From Marixanthotalea marina (GTDB lineage Bacteria; Bacteroidota; Bacteroidia; Flavobacteriales; Flavobacteriaceae): DNA of 64,000 bases. Where the stretch lies: positions 20,429-84,428 of the forward strand of contig JAHLEH010000012.1 in assembly GCA_018883545.1 (NCBI GenBank), written 5' to 3'. Position numbers and translations under genes: made by a program. Below the pieces are notes generated by a model, which was given only the letters and a program-made list of their open reading frames with translations, ran no database searches and was not told the DNA's origin. Below are positions 45,345-53,820 of this stretch, piece after piece (position 1 is the first letter of the stretch; each line of letters begins with the position of its first letter).

Positions 45345-46343
45345 TTATAATTTATGTTGAATAAATGGATAATCTTCTTGCTCGTAAACGGCATCGTACA
45401 TAACGCTTTTTTCTGGAAATGGAGATTCTTCAGCAAATTTCTCACACTCACTCACTCTATCCTTAACACGTTTATCTATTTCCTTAATATCTTTTTCGGT
45501 AGCATATTTTTTCTCAAGAATAACATCTTTAACCTGCGTAATTGGATCTATTTTTTTGTATTCTTCAACTTCCTCTTTGGTTCTGTAATGCTGGGCATCA
45601 CTCATAGAGTGCCCTCTATAACGGTATGTTTTTAACTCTAAGAAAGTTGGTCCATCACCACGACGCGCACGCTGTATAGCTTCATCGAATGCTTCTGCTA
45701 CTTTTCCTGGGTTCATACCATCAACAGGTCCACAAGGCATTTCGTACCCCAAACCTAATTTCCATATTTCCGTATGGTTGGCTGTACGCTGTACCGATGT
45801 ACCCATAGCATAACCATTGTTCTCACAAACAAAAACCACGGGTAGTTTCCAAAGCATGGCTAAGTTAAATGACTCGTGCAAAGAACCTTGTCTTGCTGCT
45901 CCATCACCAAAGCAACAAAGGGTAACTGCATCACTATCATGGTACTTATCTCCAAAAGCAATACCTGCACCTAAAGGAATTTGTCCTCCTACTATACCAT
46001 GACCTCCAAAAAAACGATGCTCTTTAGAAAAAATGTGCATAGAGCCTCCTAGTCCTTGTGAAGTTCCTGTGCCTTTTCCATATAACTCGGCCATCACTCT
46101 TTTAGGATCTACACCCATACCAATTGGTTGCACATGGTTCCTATAAGCTGTTATCATTTTATCCTTTGTCAAATCCATAGCGTGCAAGGCACCTGCCAAA
46201 ACAGCTTCTTGTCCGTTATATAAATGAAGAAATCCTCTTACTTTTTGTTGGATATACACTGCAGCCAGTTTGTCTTCAAACTTTCTCCAGAACAACATAT
46301 CTTCATACCATTTAAGGTAAACCTCTTTTGTGACTTTTTGCAT
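45345..46343 (-). CDS. pdhA: Pyruvate dehydrogenase E1 component, alpha subunit
   Basis: 332 residues. The thiamine diphosphate motif runs GDGAARQGSLHESFNLAMLWKLPVVFVCENN (146-176, written in parts: GDGAARQG to CENN). The phosphorylation-loop-like YRYRGHSMSDAQHYRTKEE follows. E1-alpha with E1-beta decarboxylates pyruvate and acetylates the E2 lipoyl group. It is first in the pdhA-pdhC operon, with a consensus promoter just upstream (46374-46405) and a 3-bp gap to pdhC. Confidence 0.96.
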   Translation of the reverse strand: MQKVTKEVYLKWYEDMLFWRKFEDKLAAVYIQQKVRGFLHLYNGQEAVLAGALHAMDLTKDKMITAYRNHVQPIGMGVDPKRVMAELYGKGTGTSQGLGGSMHIFSKEHRFFGGHGIVGGQIPLGAGIAFGDKYHDSDAVTLCCFGDGAARQGSLHESFNLAMLWKLPVVFVCENNGYAMGTSVQRTANHTEIWKLGLGYEMPCGPVDGMNPGKVAEAFDEAIQRARRGDGPTFLELKTYRYRGHSMSDAQHYRTKEEVEEYKKIDPITQVKDVILEKKYATEKDIKEIDKRVKDRVSECEKFAEESPFPEKSVMYDAVYEQEDYPFIQHKL

Positions 46344-46373
46344 CGATTGAAATTGATTTTACTTTGCGGAATA

Positions 46374-46405
46374 CAAAAGTAATACTTTGCCTTGTATTGC
46401 GAAAA
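46374..46405 (-). promoter_or_regulatory. Promoter of pdhA-pdhC
   Basis: On the minus strand TTTTC, 19 bp, TACTTTTG: an exact TAnnTTTG -7 box with an imperfect -33. The leader would be about 25 nt. Confidence 0.6.
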
Positions 46406-46553
46406 CGTTAATTAATTAAAGTATAAAAAATATGAAAAATCAAGCCTAAAAGCTGTTTTTTTCAATTATTCACTATTTAAAAAATTAAATGATTAAATTT
46501 TTAAAAGCAAAAATACTTATTTAATTAAATAAAGTTAAAAACTAAGTATTTAT

Positions 46554-46597
46554 AAAGTAAAAAGAGCTGTTGTGTCCACAACAGCTCTTTTTACTTT
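46554..46597. terminator. Perfect 21-bp inverted repeat, bidirectional terminator after porV
   Basis: The 21 bases from 46554 are exactly the reverse complement of the 21 bases ending at 46597, with only TC between. The GC-rich core AGAGCTGTTGTG is flanked by A and T runs on either side. It terminates porV transcription on the minus strand. Confidence 0.85.
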
Positions 46598-46611
46598 ATG
46601 TGTTTTTCTCC

Positions 46612-47865
46612 TTAAAACTCCCTGTATGTTTCTGCTCCAATATTAAACGTTAAGGAGAAACGCAATGTACCTTCTAGCGGACTTTGAACCTTAGCCGTAG
46701 AAAACAAATAGGACATATCTATATTTACAACATTATATTTAAACCCAGCACCTAAAGCCAAAAATTTTCGGGCACCTTTGTCTTTACTCTCATTAAAATA
46801 GCCAGCTCTAAAAGCAAAGGCATCCTGATAAGTATATTCTGCTCCCAAAGCCCAAGTAAATTCCTTTATTTCTTCACTAAACCCACCCGGTGCATCTCCA
46901 AATGATTGAAAAATACCCGATAAAAAATTCACATTAGGGTCTTGCCCTTTGTAAATAACATTCTCTTCTACCAATGTTGTTTCTTCTCCATCATCATACA
47001 CACCGTTATTGTTTGCATCTGTATAATTATATTCATCGCCATAAATTGGTGGCGTTGGCACTAACAACTTTGTAACTTCAGCTGTAACGGCTAATTTATT
47101 ATAATTATCAAAAATAAAGTCGAAGCCACCACCCAAACGTAACATTGTAGGTTGGAAATTTTCCTGCCCGGCTTCGTCGTATTTAAACTTTGGTCCTAAG
47201 TTTTGAATCGCAAAACCACCGCGCCATCGTCCGTTAAAATCATTGTAAGCTTCTTCCTCTCCTTGGTAATAACCAGAAATATCGACGCCAAATGTACTAG
47301 CTGCCCCCGCATCTACAAATTGGGATGCTGATTGTATTCTTAAATCCGATCGCAAATAACGCATGGCAACCGCCATAGCAAACTGGTCGGCCAATCTTAA
47401 ACTATACGACACATCTATGGTCAGTTCGTTTGGCCTTTCTATTAGTGGCGAAAAGTCTCCTGCATTTGCTTGGCCTTCCGTAATAATCTCAATATCTCCC
47501 AAAGAGAAGTATTTAAAACTCGCAGCAAAGGCACTTTTTTCATCCAAGCGATTGAAATAAGTAATGTTACCTAAGAAAATGTCATTTACCAATTTGCTTA
47601 AGTAAGGCGTGTAACTGACCCCTATACCCGATTTGGTTTCAGAAAATGTATATTTTGAAGCATTCCACTGTTGCGAAAAGGCATCTACTGAAGTGGCCAC
47701 ACCCATATCGCCCATTGAAGCTGCCCTAGCATCTGCAGCAATTAAAACAAAAGGCATTCCTGTGGTTATGACCCGTGTATCGTTTTCGTTTGGAATTACA
47801 ACTGTTTGCGCACTAATGCTAAAAACAGCAAACAATACAACAATGAGAGTTAATTTATTCTTCAT
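46612..47865 (-). CDS. porV: Type IX secretion outer membrane protein PorV (LptO)
   Basis: 417 residues from MKNKLTLIVVLFAVFSISAQ, a clear signal peptide; an in-frame start seven codons earlier would spoil it. The mature part starts with the family sequence ITTGMPFVLIAADARAASMGDMGVATSVDA and continues as a beta-barrel (alternating aromatic strands), ending ...LTFNIGAETYREF. PorV is a FadL-like barrel that shuttles T9SS cargo from the translocon to the PorU sortase. It follows porU by 34 bp on the same strand, the arrangement known from gliding flavobacteria. Confidence 0.95.
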   Translation of the reverse strand: MKNKLTLIVVLFAVFSISAQTVVIPNENDTRVITTGMPFVLIAADARAASMGDMGVATSVDAFSQQWNASKYTFSETKSGIGVSYTPYLSKLVNDIFLGNITYFNRLDEKSAFAASFKYFSLGDIEIITEGQANAGDFSPLIERPNELTIDVSYSLRLADQFAMAVAMRYLRSDLRIQSASQFVDAGAASTFGVDISGYYQGEEEAYNDFNGRWRGGFAIQNLGPKFKYDEAGQENFQPTMLRLGGGFDFIFDNYNKLAVTAEVTKLLVPTPPIYGDEYNYTDANNNGVYDDGEETTLVEENVIYKGQDPNVNFLSGIFQSFGDAPGGFSEEIKEFTWALGAEYTYQDAFAFRAGYFNESKDKGARKFLALGAGFKYNVVNIDMSYLFSTAKVQSPLEGTLRFSLTFNIGAETYREF

Positions 47866-47899
47866 GCATCTATTTTTAAATAACAAATATAATCTATTC

Positions 47900-50800
47900 T
47901 TAAAGTATTACAAGTTTCTCTATTTTTTCCACTTTTTTATTCAATAGGTTGGAATGCACCGTTAACTTGTATACATACACACCTTTGCCTATTTTATCTC
48001 CAAAATCATCTCTGCCATCCCAAACAATGTCTCTAGATAATGAACTGGTTACAACACCACCCCCAGAGGTTTGCCCATTAAGGGTTCTTACCAATTTTCC
48101 AGACACAGTGAATATCTGTATAGAAACGTCTAAAGGTTGCGAACTATTGTGGTTGAACCAAAATTCAGTATAATTTACAAACGGATTGGGGTAATTAAGT
48201 ACATTGTTAATTACCAATTCTTGGTCTTTATCATGCACAATAAATTGTATTTCAGCTATGGATGAATTATTATAAACATCCCAAGCCTTAAGCGTTAATG
48301 TATGCAGCCCAGGTTCTAAATCCCTAAAAGGATAGCTCACTATGCCTTTTTGGTAATCGTCTACCTCTGTTTGGTAGTAATCATTTAATATGTATGGATT
48401 GGTTTCATCTCCATCAATAATAGCCACTATGTCATGGCCAACACCACTTGCCGTATTGATGCCATTGGCATCTTCTAATTTCACCAACAACGTTGGCGAT
48501 TCGTTTGTTATTCCCCCAGACACAAAGTTTTCATCATTCATGTATAAAGTTATAACAGGCCCTACATTATCTTCTTCTGCATTTTCATTCAGCCCTCCTA
48601 TTTTTACCAAATTTATAGCAGAACCAGATTGATCGTCCAAAAGTGTATTGTTTTCAGAATAAAAACTAACCCTGCCAAAACCAATAGGAATACCAACATC
48701 TTTTGGAACAACAAAATCAAATTCGAACCGCCCATTAGTTACCGAAGCTTGTCCCCTAAAAATAATTTCACCCAATGTTTCAAAATTCATTTTAACCAAT
48801 TGACCATTGAGTCGGGTGCCGTCATTCGCTAATGTTTCCCTGTCTATTGGCTTATCATAAATTGTTGTTGAAAGCACTCCGTTATAGTTGTTCAACAAGT
48901 TTCCTGATAAATCGGTAACCTCTCCAGAAAGTTTAATTCTACTCAAGGCCTTTAAGGTATCTGTAGGTTGCGTAATGGGCACATCATTAATCTTTGTTAG
49001 ACGAATGTTAGGTTTTGGAAACGCTAATTTCATTGCCGGATCTCCAATAAAAAACACCAATCTATTTTGGCTAGATGTAGAAATAGCCGATTCATTTTTA
49101 GTCAATCTTAAAGCCTCTGCCATAGATGGGTATTCATAATCACCGTAGCTATCGTTATCACTATATGAAAACAAATACTGACCTAATATATTATTGAAGT
49201 TGATAGCAAAGTTTACAAATATTTGCCTTGTGGTTGTTATAAGCCCTATAGCGCCTGCCTGTTTGTTCCAATAAGTGAACTCACCCGCAGTTTGCCTATA
49301 AGGATTATCGAACTTAGTAAACTCGCAGGTTACTGTAACAAAACAGTTGTACTTATAAAAATTTCTTAGATTTTCAACATCGGGCTTTAACAGAATTCGT
49401 TCTCCAGCCAGCCCATCTTCCCCTCCGTGTCCAAAATAATTCACTACCAAAGCACCATTTTCTATGGCATTTACAAAAGCCTCATTCACTTTTGGGTAGG
49501 TATTACCTCCTGCAGAAGACTCTTGTTTAAAAGCATCGGCATGAATTTTTACAACATTGATGAATGGCTTTTCCTGAGTGACCAAATTACCTATACTATC
49601 TGTTGTTTGTTGTAAGATGCCTTCCCAATCTTTATCCACATCATCTGAAACCACAACATAGTTATTGCGCCAACTGCCAAAAGATTCCTTTTTATAGTAA
49701 TTCTCTATTTTGTCAACCATTTCCTTGGCCTGCATAGGGTTATCGGCTAAAATTCTGCCAACTGCAATATCCAATTTATCTCCTGTTGCCATTGTTCCTT
49801 CGTTGGCATCCATCATCCCATAAAAGTCATCAGACACAAAAGAGCTCGTTAAATTAAAACTATTGTAGGAATACCACGATGGTACCAAATTCGTATTATT
49901 TGGTATTCTATCTTTATAATCAAACGAGCCATCACCAAACAAACACAGGTATTTTAGGCGCTTATCGGATGAGCCGGCATTATCATAAACATATTTAACC
50001 AAATTTCTAATGGCTCCAATATCTTGGTTTCCTGTACTGAATTCAGCGTATATCTCATTTAAACCAAAAACTTTTACGTTTAAACCATATTGATTTCTAT
50101 TTATTTGAGCCAGACGTTCGGCCTGGTTAAGTAATATGTTTGGCGCCACAATAATATAGTCCACATCTTGAAACTGTCCAGCTTCGTTTAAAAAAACCGT
50201 TCCTTTAATATTTTGATTGTTAACTGTTTTATTTGATTCCATTTTTGGTTCGTAGAAATCTGAAGATGATAATGCAACATAAGTTCTTTGCATTCCCAAT
50301 GGAACCGTAAAACTGAACACGTTATTTCCATCTACATTTTCAAAACTGGAAACATTATACTTATCAGTAACATCCCATATTTCGGAAATTTGCGAAGCAT
50401 TCGAAACATTATACTGCCCAACACCAGAGGCGGTAGCCACAGCTCTATTTTCAAACTGAAATTGTTTATTTTGAAAACTCAAAGACCTTGTTGCCTTAAC
50501 AGACACATAGTCTAAATAACCCACCCCACTTGGATTTCCTTGATTATCGAAATTTAAATTTACAGAAACATTAGATGAATTTACATTTACATTTCCTATA
50601 TAGGACACATCAGTAGCTAAACTTGGATGCGTAGCACCACCAATAGTAACCGTGCCAACGCCCGAACCATTCACACTAATATTCAAACTACTTTGGGTTG
50701 AAGATGTTGAAGCAAAATACACCTTTAACGCAATAGGTTCTGATGGTACAATGTTTGGAAAATCAAATTCATAGGTTTTTTGGTTTTGAATATCAAACCG

Positions 50801-51784
50801 ATCACCAAACCAGCGCCTGCCCAAAAATGCCAAATTATGCTCATCTACTTCATAAAACTGATAATCCTCGAAAGTGTCTATAACCATGTCAACAGGGCCA
50901 CTTGGCTGCGAAAACGGCTGAACCCGTTTTCCATTGCCTGCACTAACATTTAAAAAATAGTAGGTCTTATCTGTATAACAATTAATATTTGTATTGCTTT
51001 CCGCATTAAATCCTTTGGGACCTTGGGCATAAAACAATATGTAATCGCCATTATTAAAAACCCCATCTTCTTCACCAACAAATTTAATGGCATTTTCCTG
51101 AACATCATAAGGTTGAGATGCTGCGTTGGAATAAGGTATCATTTCTCCACCATTACCGTAAATTTTCAAGGTTCTAGGATCCACATTATCTACATCGACC
51201 CCTAGGTCTTTTATAAAATTTTTAGTCAGCTGAAACACACCCGTGGTGTCTATATAAAACTTATACCATTTGCCCGTACTTAAAACAGAGTTTCCAATAG
51301 CTTTAGAAGCGAGAAACTTGTTTGTACTAACTGTTCTTCTTGCACTGCCAATTTGATTATAGGCAATTTGAAAAGACACAATTTTTTTATAGCTACCATC
51401 GGCATCTTTTATTATAGGAGACACTTTTAATAAGGCATATTGCTTGTTTCTGGAGTAAGAGTTTACTAAACTATAATTTAGTTTATTGGGTACTTTCTTT
51501 AAATCTAAATCCCCTAATTCACTCTTTGAAATAGATGTATATGATACATTGTTTAAAACCAAAGAAGATTCATTTAATTCAGTTGAAACTGCCCACTGAT
51601 CGACAAAAAGCAAACCTTCTTCAAAATCATAAGTGAAATGTTCTTTATTAAACGACGGAATTTCTAATGTATAATTATCGGCAGAAAGTATCTGTTTTCC
51701 AGTCCAATTAATCGAATAATTTTTCTGTTGAGAATATAAATAACCAGAGATTAGAAAAAATAAAAAAATAAGTTTTTGCCCCAT
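47900..51784 (-). CDS. porU: Type IX secretion system sortase PorU
   Basis: 1294 residues with a signal peptide (KLIFLFFLISGYLYSQQ). After a long N-terminal beta-rich region comes a C25 gingipain-like peptidase domain with the catalytic His in NYFGHGGEDG (about 784) and Cys in VTVTCEFTKFDNP (about 819). It ends with a FlgD-like/T9SS C-terminal module (QIFTVSGKLVRTLNG, KIGKGVYVYKLTV). PorU cleaves the C-terminal signal of T9SS cargo and joins the protein to anionic lipopolysaccharide. It is the first gene of porU-porV and divergent from gldJ, with a near-consensus -7 box (GATATTTG, 51803-51810 on minus). Confidence 0.95.
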   Translation of the reverse strand: MGQKLIFLFFLISGYLYSQQKNYSINWTGKQILSADNYTLEIPSFNKEHFTYDFEEGLLFVDQWAVSTELNESSLVLNNVSYTSISKSELGDLDLKKVPNKLNYSLVNSYSRNKQYALLKVSPIIKDADGSYKKIVSFQIAYNQIGSARRTVSTNKFLASKAIGNSVLSTGKWYKFYIDTTGVFQLTKNFIKDLGVDVDNVDPRTLKIYGNGGEMIPYSNAASQPYDVQENAIKFVGEEDGVFNNGDYILFYAQGPKGFNAESNTNINCYTDKTYYFLNVSAGNGKRVQPFSQPSGPVDMVIDTFEDYQFYEVDEHNLAFLGRRWFGDRFDIQNQKTYEFDFPNIVPSEPIALKVYFASTSSTQSSLNISVNGSGVGTVTIGGATHPSLATDVSYIGNVNVNSSNVSVNLNFDNQGNPSGVGYLDYVSVKATRSLSFQNKQFQFENRAVATASGVGQYNVSNASQISEIWDVTDKYNVSSFENVDGNNVFSFTVPLGMQRTYVALSSSDFYEPKMESNKTVNNQNIKGTVFLNEAGQFQDVDYIIVAPNILLNQAERLAQINRNQYGLNVKVFGLNEIYAEFSTGNQDIGAIRNLVKYVYDNAGSSDKRLKYLCLFGDGSFDYKDRIPNNTNLVPSWYSYNSFNLTSSFVSDDFYGMMDANEGTMATGDKLDIAVGRILADNPMQAKEMVDKIENYYKKESFGSWRNNYVVVSDDVDKDWEGILQQTTDSIGNLVTQEKPFINVVKIHADAFKQESSAGGNTYPKVNEAFVNAIENGALVVNYFGHGGEDGLAGERILLKPDVENLRNFYKYNCFVTVTCEFTKFDNPYRQTAGEFTYWNKQAGAIGLITTTRQIFVNFAINFNNILGQYLFSYSDNDSYGDYEYPSMAEALRLTKNESAISTSSQNRLVFFIGDPAMKLAFPKPNIRLTKINDVPITQPTDTLKALSRIKLSGEVTDLSGNLLNNYNGVLSTTIYDKPIDRETLANDGTRLNGQLVKMNFETLGEIIFRGQASVTNGRFEFDFVVPKDVGIPIGFGRVSFYSENNTLLDDQSGSAINLVKIGGLNENAEEDNVGPVITLYMNDENFVSGGITNESPTLLVKLEDANGINTASGVGHDIVAIIDGDETNPYILNDYYQTEVDDYQKGIVSYPFRDLEPGLHTLTLKAWDVYNNSSIAEIQFIVHDKDQELVINNVLNYPNPFVNYTEFWFNHNSSQPLDVSIQIFTVSGKLVRTLNGQTSGGGVVTSSLSRDIVWDGRDDFGDKIGKGVYVYKLTVHSNLLNKKVEKIEKLVIL

Positions 51785-51920
51785 TGTTCGGAATAACGCT
51801 TACAAATATCTAATAGTATTTAGAAACAAATATTTTCTATAAACAGTTCAAAAATACGATAATAATTCTACAAAACATGCGTTATAAGAGCACAAAATGA
51901 AGAAAAAAACCGCTAAAACA

Positions 51921-51983
51921 TCGATGAAATGCATTAAAAATAGGGTGAAATACACTTTTTTTTAGTCAAAATGCATAAATTCG
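51921..51983 (+). repeat. Three 21-bp-spaced TGAAATGCA direct repeats upstream of gldJ
   Basis: The three units start TCGATGAAATGCAT (51921), AGGGTGAAATACAC (51942) and TAGTCAAAATGCAT (51963), each exactly 21 bp from the next. The last copy ends about 10 bp before the gldJ -33 box. Related copies occur at 8.8 kb. Phased, same-face repeats in this position suggest a transcription activator binding site. Confidence 0.55.
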
Positions 51984-51984
51984 C

Positions 51985-52014
51985 TTGCGGTATTCGGTTT
52001 AATTGCTATATTGC
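51985..52014 (+). promoter_or_regulatory. Predicted gldJ promoter
   Basis: TTG (51985-51987), 19 bp, TATATTGC (52007-52014): the -33 and spacing fit, and the -7 box is one base off TAnnTTTG. The leader would be about 25-30 nt. Confidence 0.5.
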
Positions 52015-52047
52015 AGCACCAAAAATATTATTAGCTTACTTAAACGT

Positions 52048-53730
52048 ATGGATATGAAAAAAGTATTAACCTTAAAAGTCTTGTTAATCCTGACTTTATC
52101 TGTTTCCTTGGTTGGTTGTAAAAAGTCTTCAAGTTCCAAGAACAGTTCCAGAGCCACTGGCTGGCAAATTAATAGCAAAGAAGGAGGCTTTCAGTACAAT
52201 ACTGATTTTAAAGAACAGGAAACGTCTCCAGGATTGGTTTTTGTTGAAGGAGGAACTTTCACAAAAGGACGTGTTCAAGATGATGTAATGCATGATTGGA
52301 ACAACTCGCCTACCCAACAACACGTTCAATCCTTTTATATGGATGAAACCGAAGTAACCAATATGATGTATTTGGAATACTTAGATTGGATAAAACGTGT
52401 ATATCCACCATCTGAAGAAAACTTTAGAGCTATTTATCATGGTGCCCTACCAGATACATTGGTTTGGAGAAATCGTTTAGGCTATGATGAAATCATGGTA
52501 GAAAACTATTTAAGACACCCTGGTTACGCCGAGTACCCAGTAGTAGGTGTTAGTTGGATTCAAGCCGTTGAGTTCGCTAATTGGAGAACGGACCGCGTAA
52601 ACGAATACAATTTAGAGCAAGAAGGCTATCTTAAAAGAGATGCAAAAACATTAGACGCTACTGCTGATGCTACTTTTAACACAGATACTTATATTAATGC
52701 GCCTTCATTAACATATGGTGGCAACGAAGAAGTTATTAGACCTGAAAATGGAAGAAGAAATGTTCAAACAGATGCTGATGGTAATCCTATCAACGTGTTT
52801 GCTACAAGAGAAACAGGTATTATAACACCAAAATATAGACTCCCAACCGAAACAGAATGGGAATACGCCGCTTTAGGTTTAAGCGAGATTAGAAGCTACA
52901 ACCTATATCGTGGTCGTAAAAAATATCCATGGGATGGACAATACACACGCTCAGGCAAACGTAAAACGAGAGGTGACCAAAAAGCAAACTTTAAACAAGG
53001 TAAAGGAGATTACGGCGGAATTGCCGGATGGTCTGATGATGGTGCCGACATTACAAATAAGGTAAAATCCTATGAGCCAAATGATTATGGTTTATATGAT
53101 ATGGCTGGAAATGTAGCCGAATGGGTAGCCGATGTGTACCGCCCAATAGTTGATGATGAATTTAACGACTTTAACTACTACAGGGGTAACGTTTATACCA
53201 AAAACGCTATAAGTGATGACGGAACTGTAAAAGTTGTAACTCCCGATAATATCGTTTATGATACTTTATCTACAGGAAAATTGGTAGCAAGAAACCTACC
53301 AGGAGAAATATTACAGGTTCCTGTTGATGAAAACGAAACTTATTTGAGAACTAACTTTGATGAAAGTAATCAAATTAACTTTAGGGATGGTGACAAGCGT
53401 TCTTCCAGATATTTTGAAAGCTTTAACGACGATGAATCTGGTGAAGAGGCAGAAACTAGAAAAATGTATAATGCGCCAAACCACACCATTAACAGAGATT
53501 CTCTAGGCAACATTATTAGAGAATATGATAAAGATAACAATAGAACATCTTTAATAAACGATGAAGTAAGAGTTTACAAAGGCGGTTCTTGGAAAGACAG
53601 GGAATATTGGTTAGATCCAGCCCAAAGACGCTATTTCCCTCAAGATATGGCTACCGATTATATTGGATTTAGATGTGCTATGTCTAGAGTAGGCTCAAAA
53701 AGTAAAATGAAGAACAAAACGAAAAATTAA
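52048..53730 (+). CDS. gldJ: Gliding motility lipoprotein GldJ
   Basis: 560 residues from MDMKKVLTLK (a second ATG two codons on is equally good). The lipobox ends at Cys24 (SVSLVGCKK). The body is an FGE-sulfatase/SUMF1-type domain: PGLVFVEGGTFTKGR, FYMDETEVTNMMYLEYLDWI in part, YPVVGVSWIQAVEFANW, YRLPTETEWEYAALG, DYGLYDMAGNVAEWVAD, and VYKGGSWKDREYWLDPAQRRY in part. Long insertions separate these blocks. GldJ is required for gliding and for stability of GldK, and with GldK/L/M/N forms the T9SS/gliding apparatus. Divergent from porU and followed by a terminator and murF, the same order as in F. johnsoniae. Confidence 0.95.
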   Translation: MDMKKVLTLKVLLILTLSVSLVGCKKSSSSKNSSRATGWQINSKEGGFQYNTDFKEQETSPGLVFVEGGTFTKGRVQDDVMHDWNNSPTQQHVQSFYMDETEVTNMMYLEYLDWIKRVYPPSEENFRAIYHGALPDTLVWRNRLGYDEIMVENYLRHPGYAEYPVVGVSWIQAVEFANWRTDRVNEYNLEQEGYLKRDAKTLDATADATFNTDTYINAPSLTYGGNEEVIRPENGRRNVQTDADGNPINVFATRETGIITPKYRLPTETEWEYAALGLSEIRSYNLYRGRKKYPWDGQYTRSGKRKTRGDQKANFKQGKGDYGGIAGWSDDGADITNKVKSYEPNDYGLYDMAGNVAEWVADVYRPIVDDEFNDFNYYRGNVYTKNAISDDGTVKVVTPDNIVYDTLSTGKLVARNLPGEILQVPVDENETYLRTNFDESNQINFRDGDKRSSRYFESFNDDESGEEAETRKMYNAPNHTINRDSLGNIIREYDKDNNRTSLINDEVRVYKGGSWKDREYWLDPAQRRYFPQDMATDYIGFRCAMSRVGSKSKMKNKTKN

Positions 53731-53753
53731 CAGACGTTTTTCTAATAATATTA

Positions 53754-53789
53754 AAAAGTCCTAGCAATTTTGTTAGGACTTTTTTTTAC
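53754..53789 (+). terminator. Terminator of gldJ
   Basis: AAAAGTCCTAGCAA pairs with TTGTTAGGACTTTT (one G-U pair) and is followed by eight T. It contains the in-frame TTG at 53770, which therefore cannot be the start of murF. Confidence 0.85.
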
Positions 53790-53820
53790 ATTTAATTCCG
53801 AAAACAACACCTATTCCATT

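Noticed and set aside
51921..51983. Short CRISPR array
   Set aside because: Units are only about 12 bp conserved with a strict 21-bp period, there are three copies and no cas genes; a regulator-binding array is more likely.
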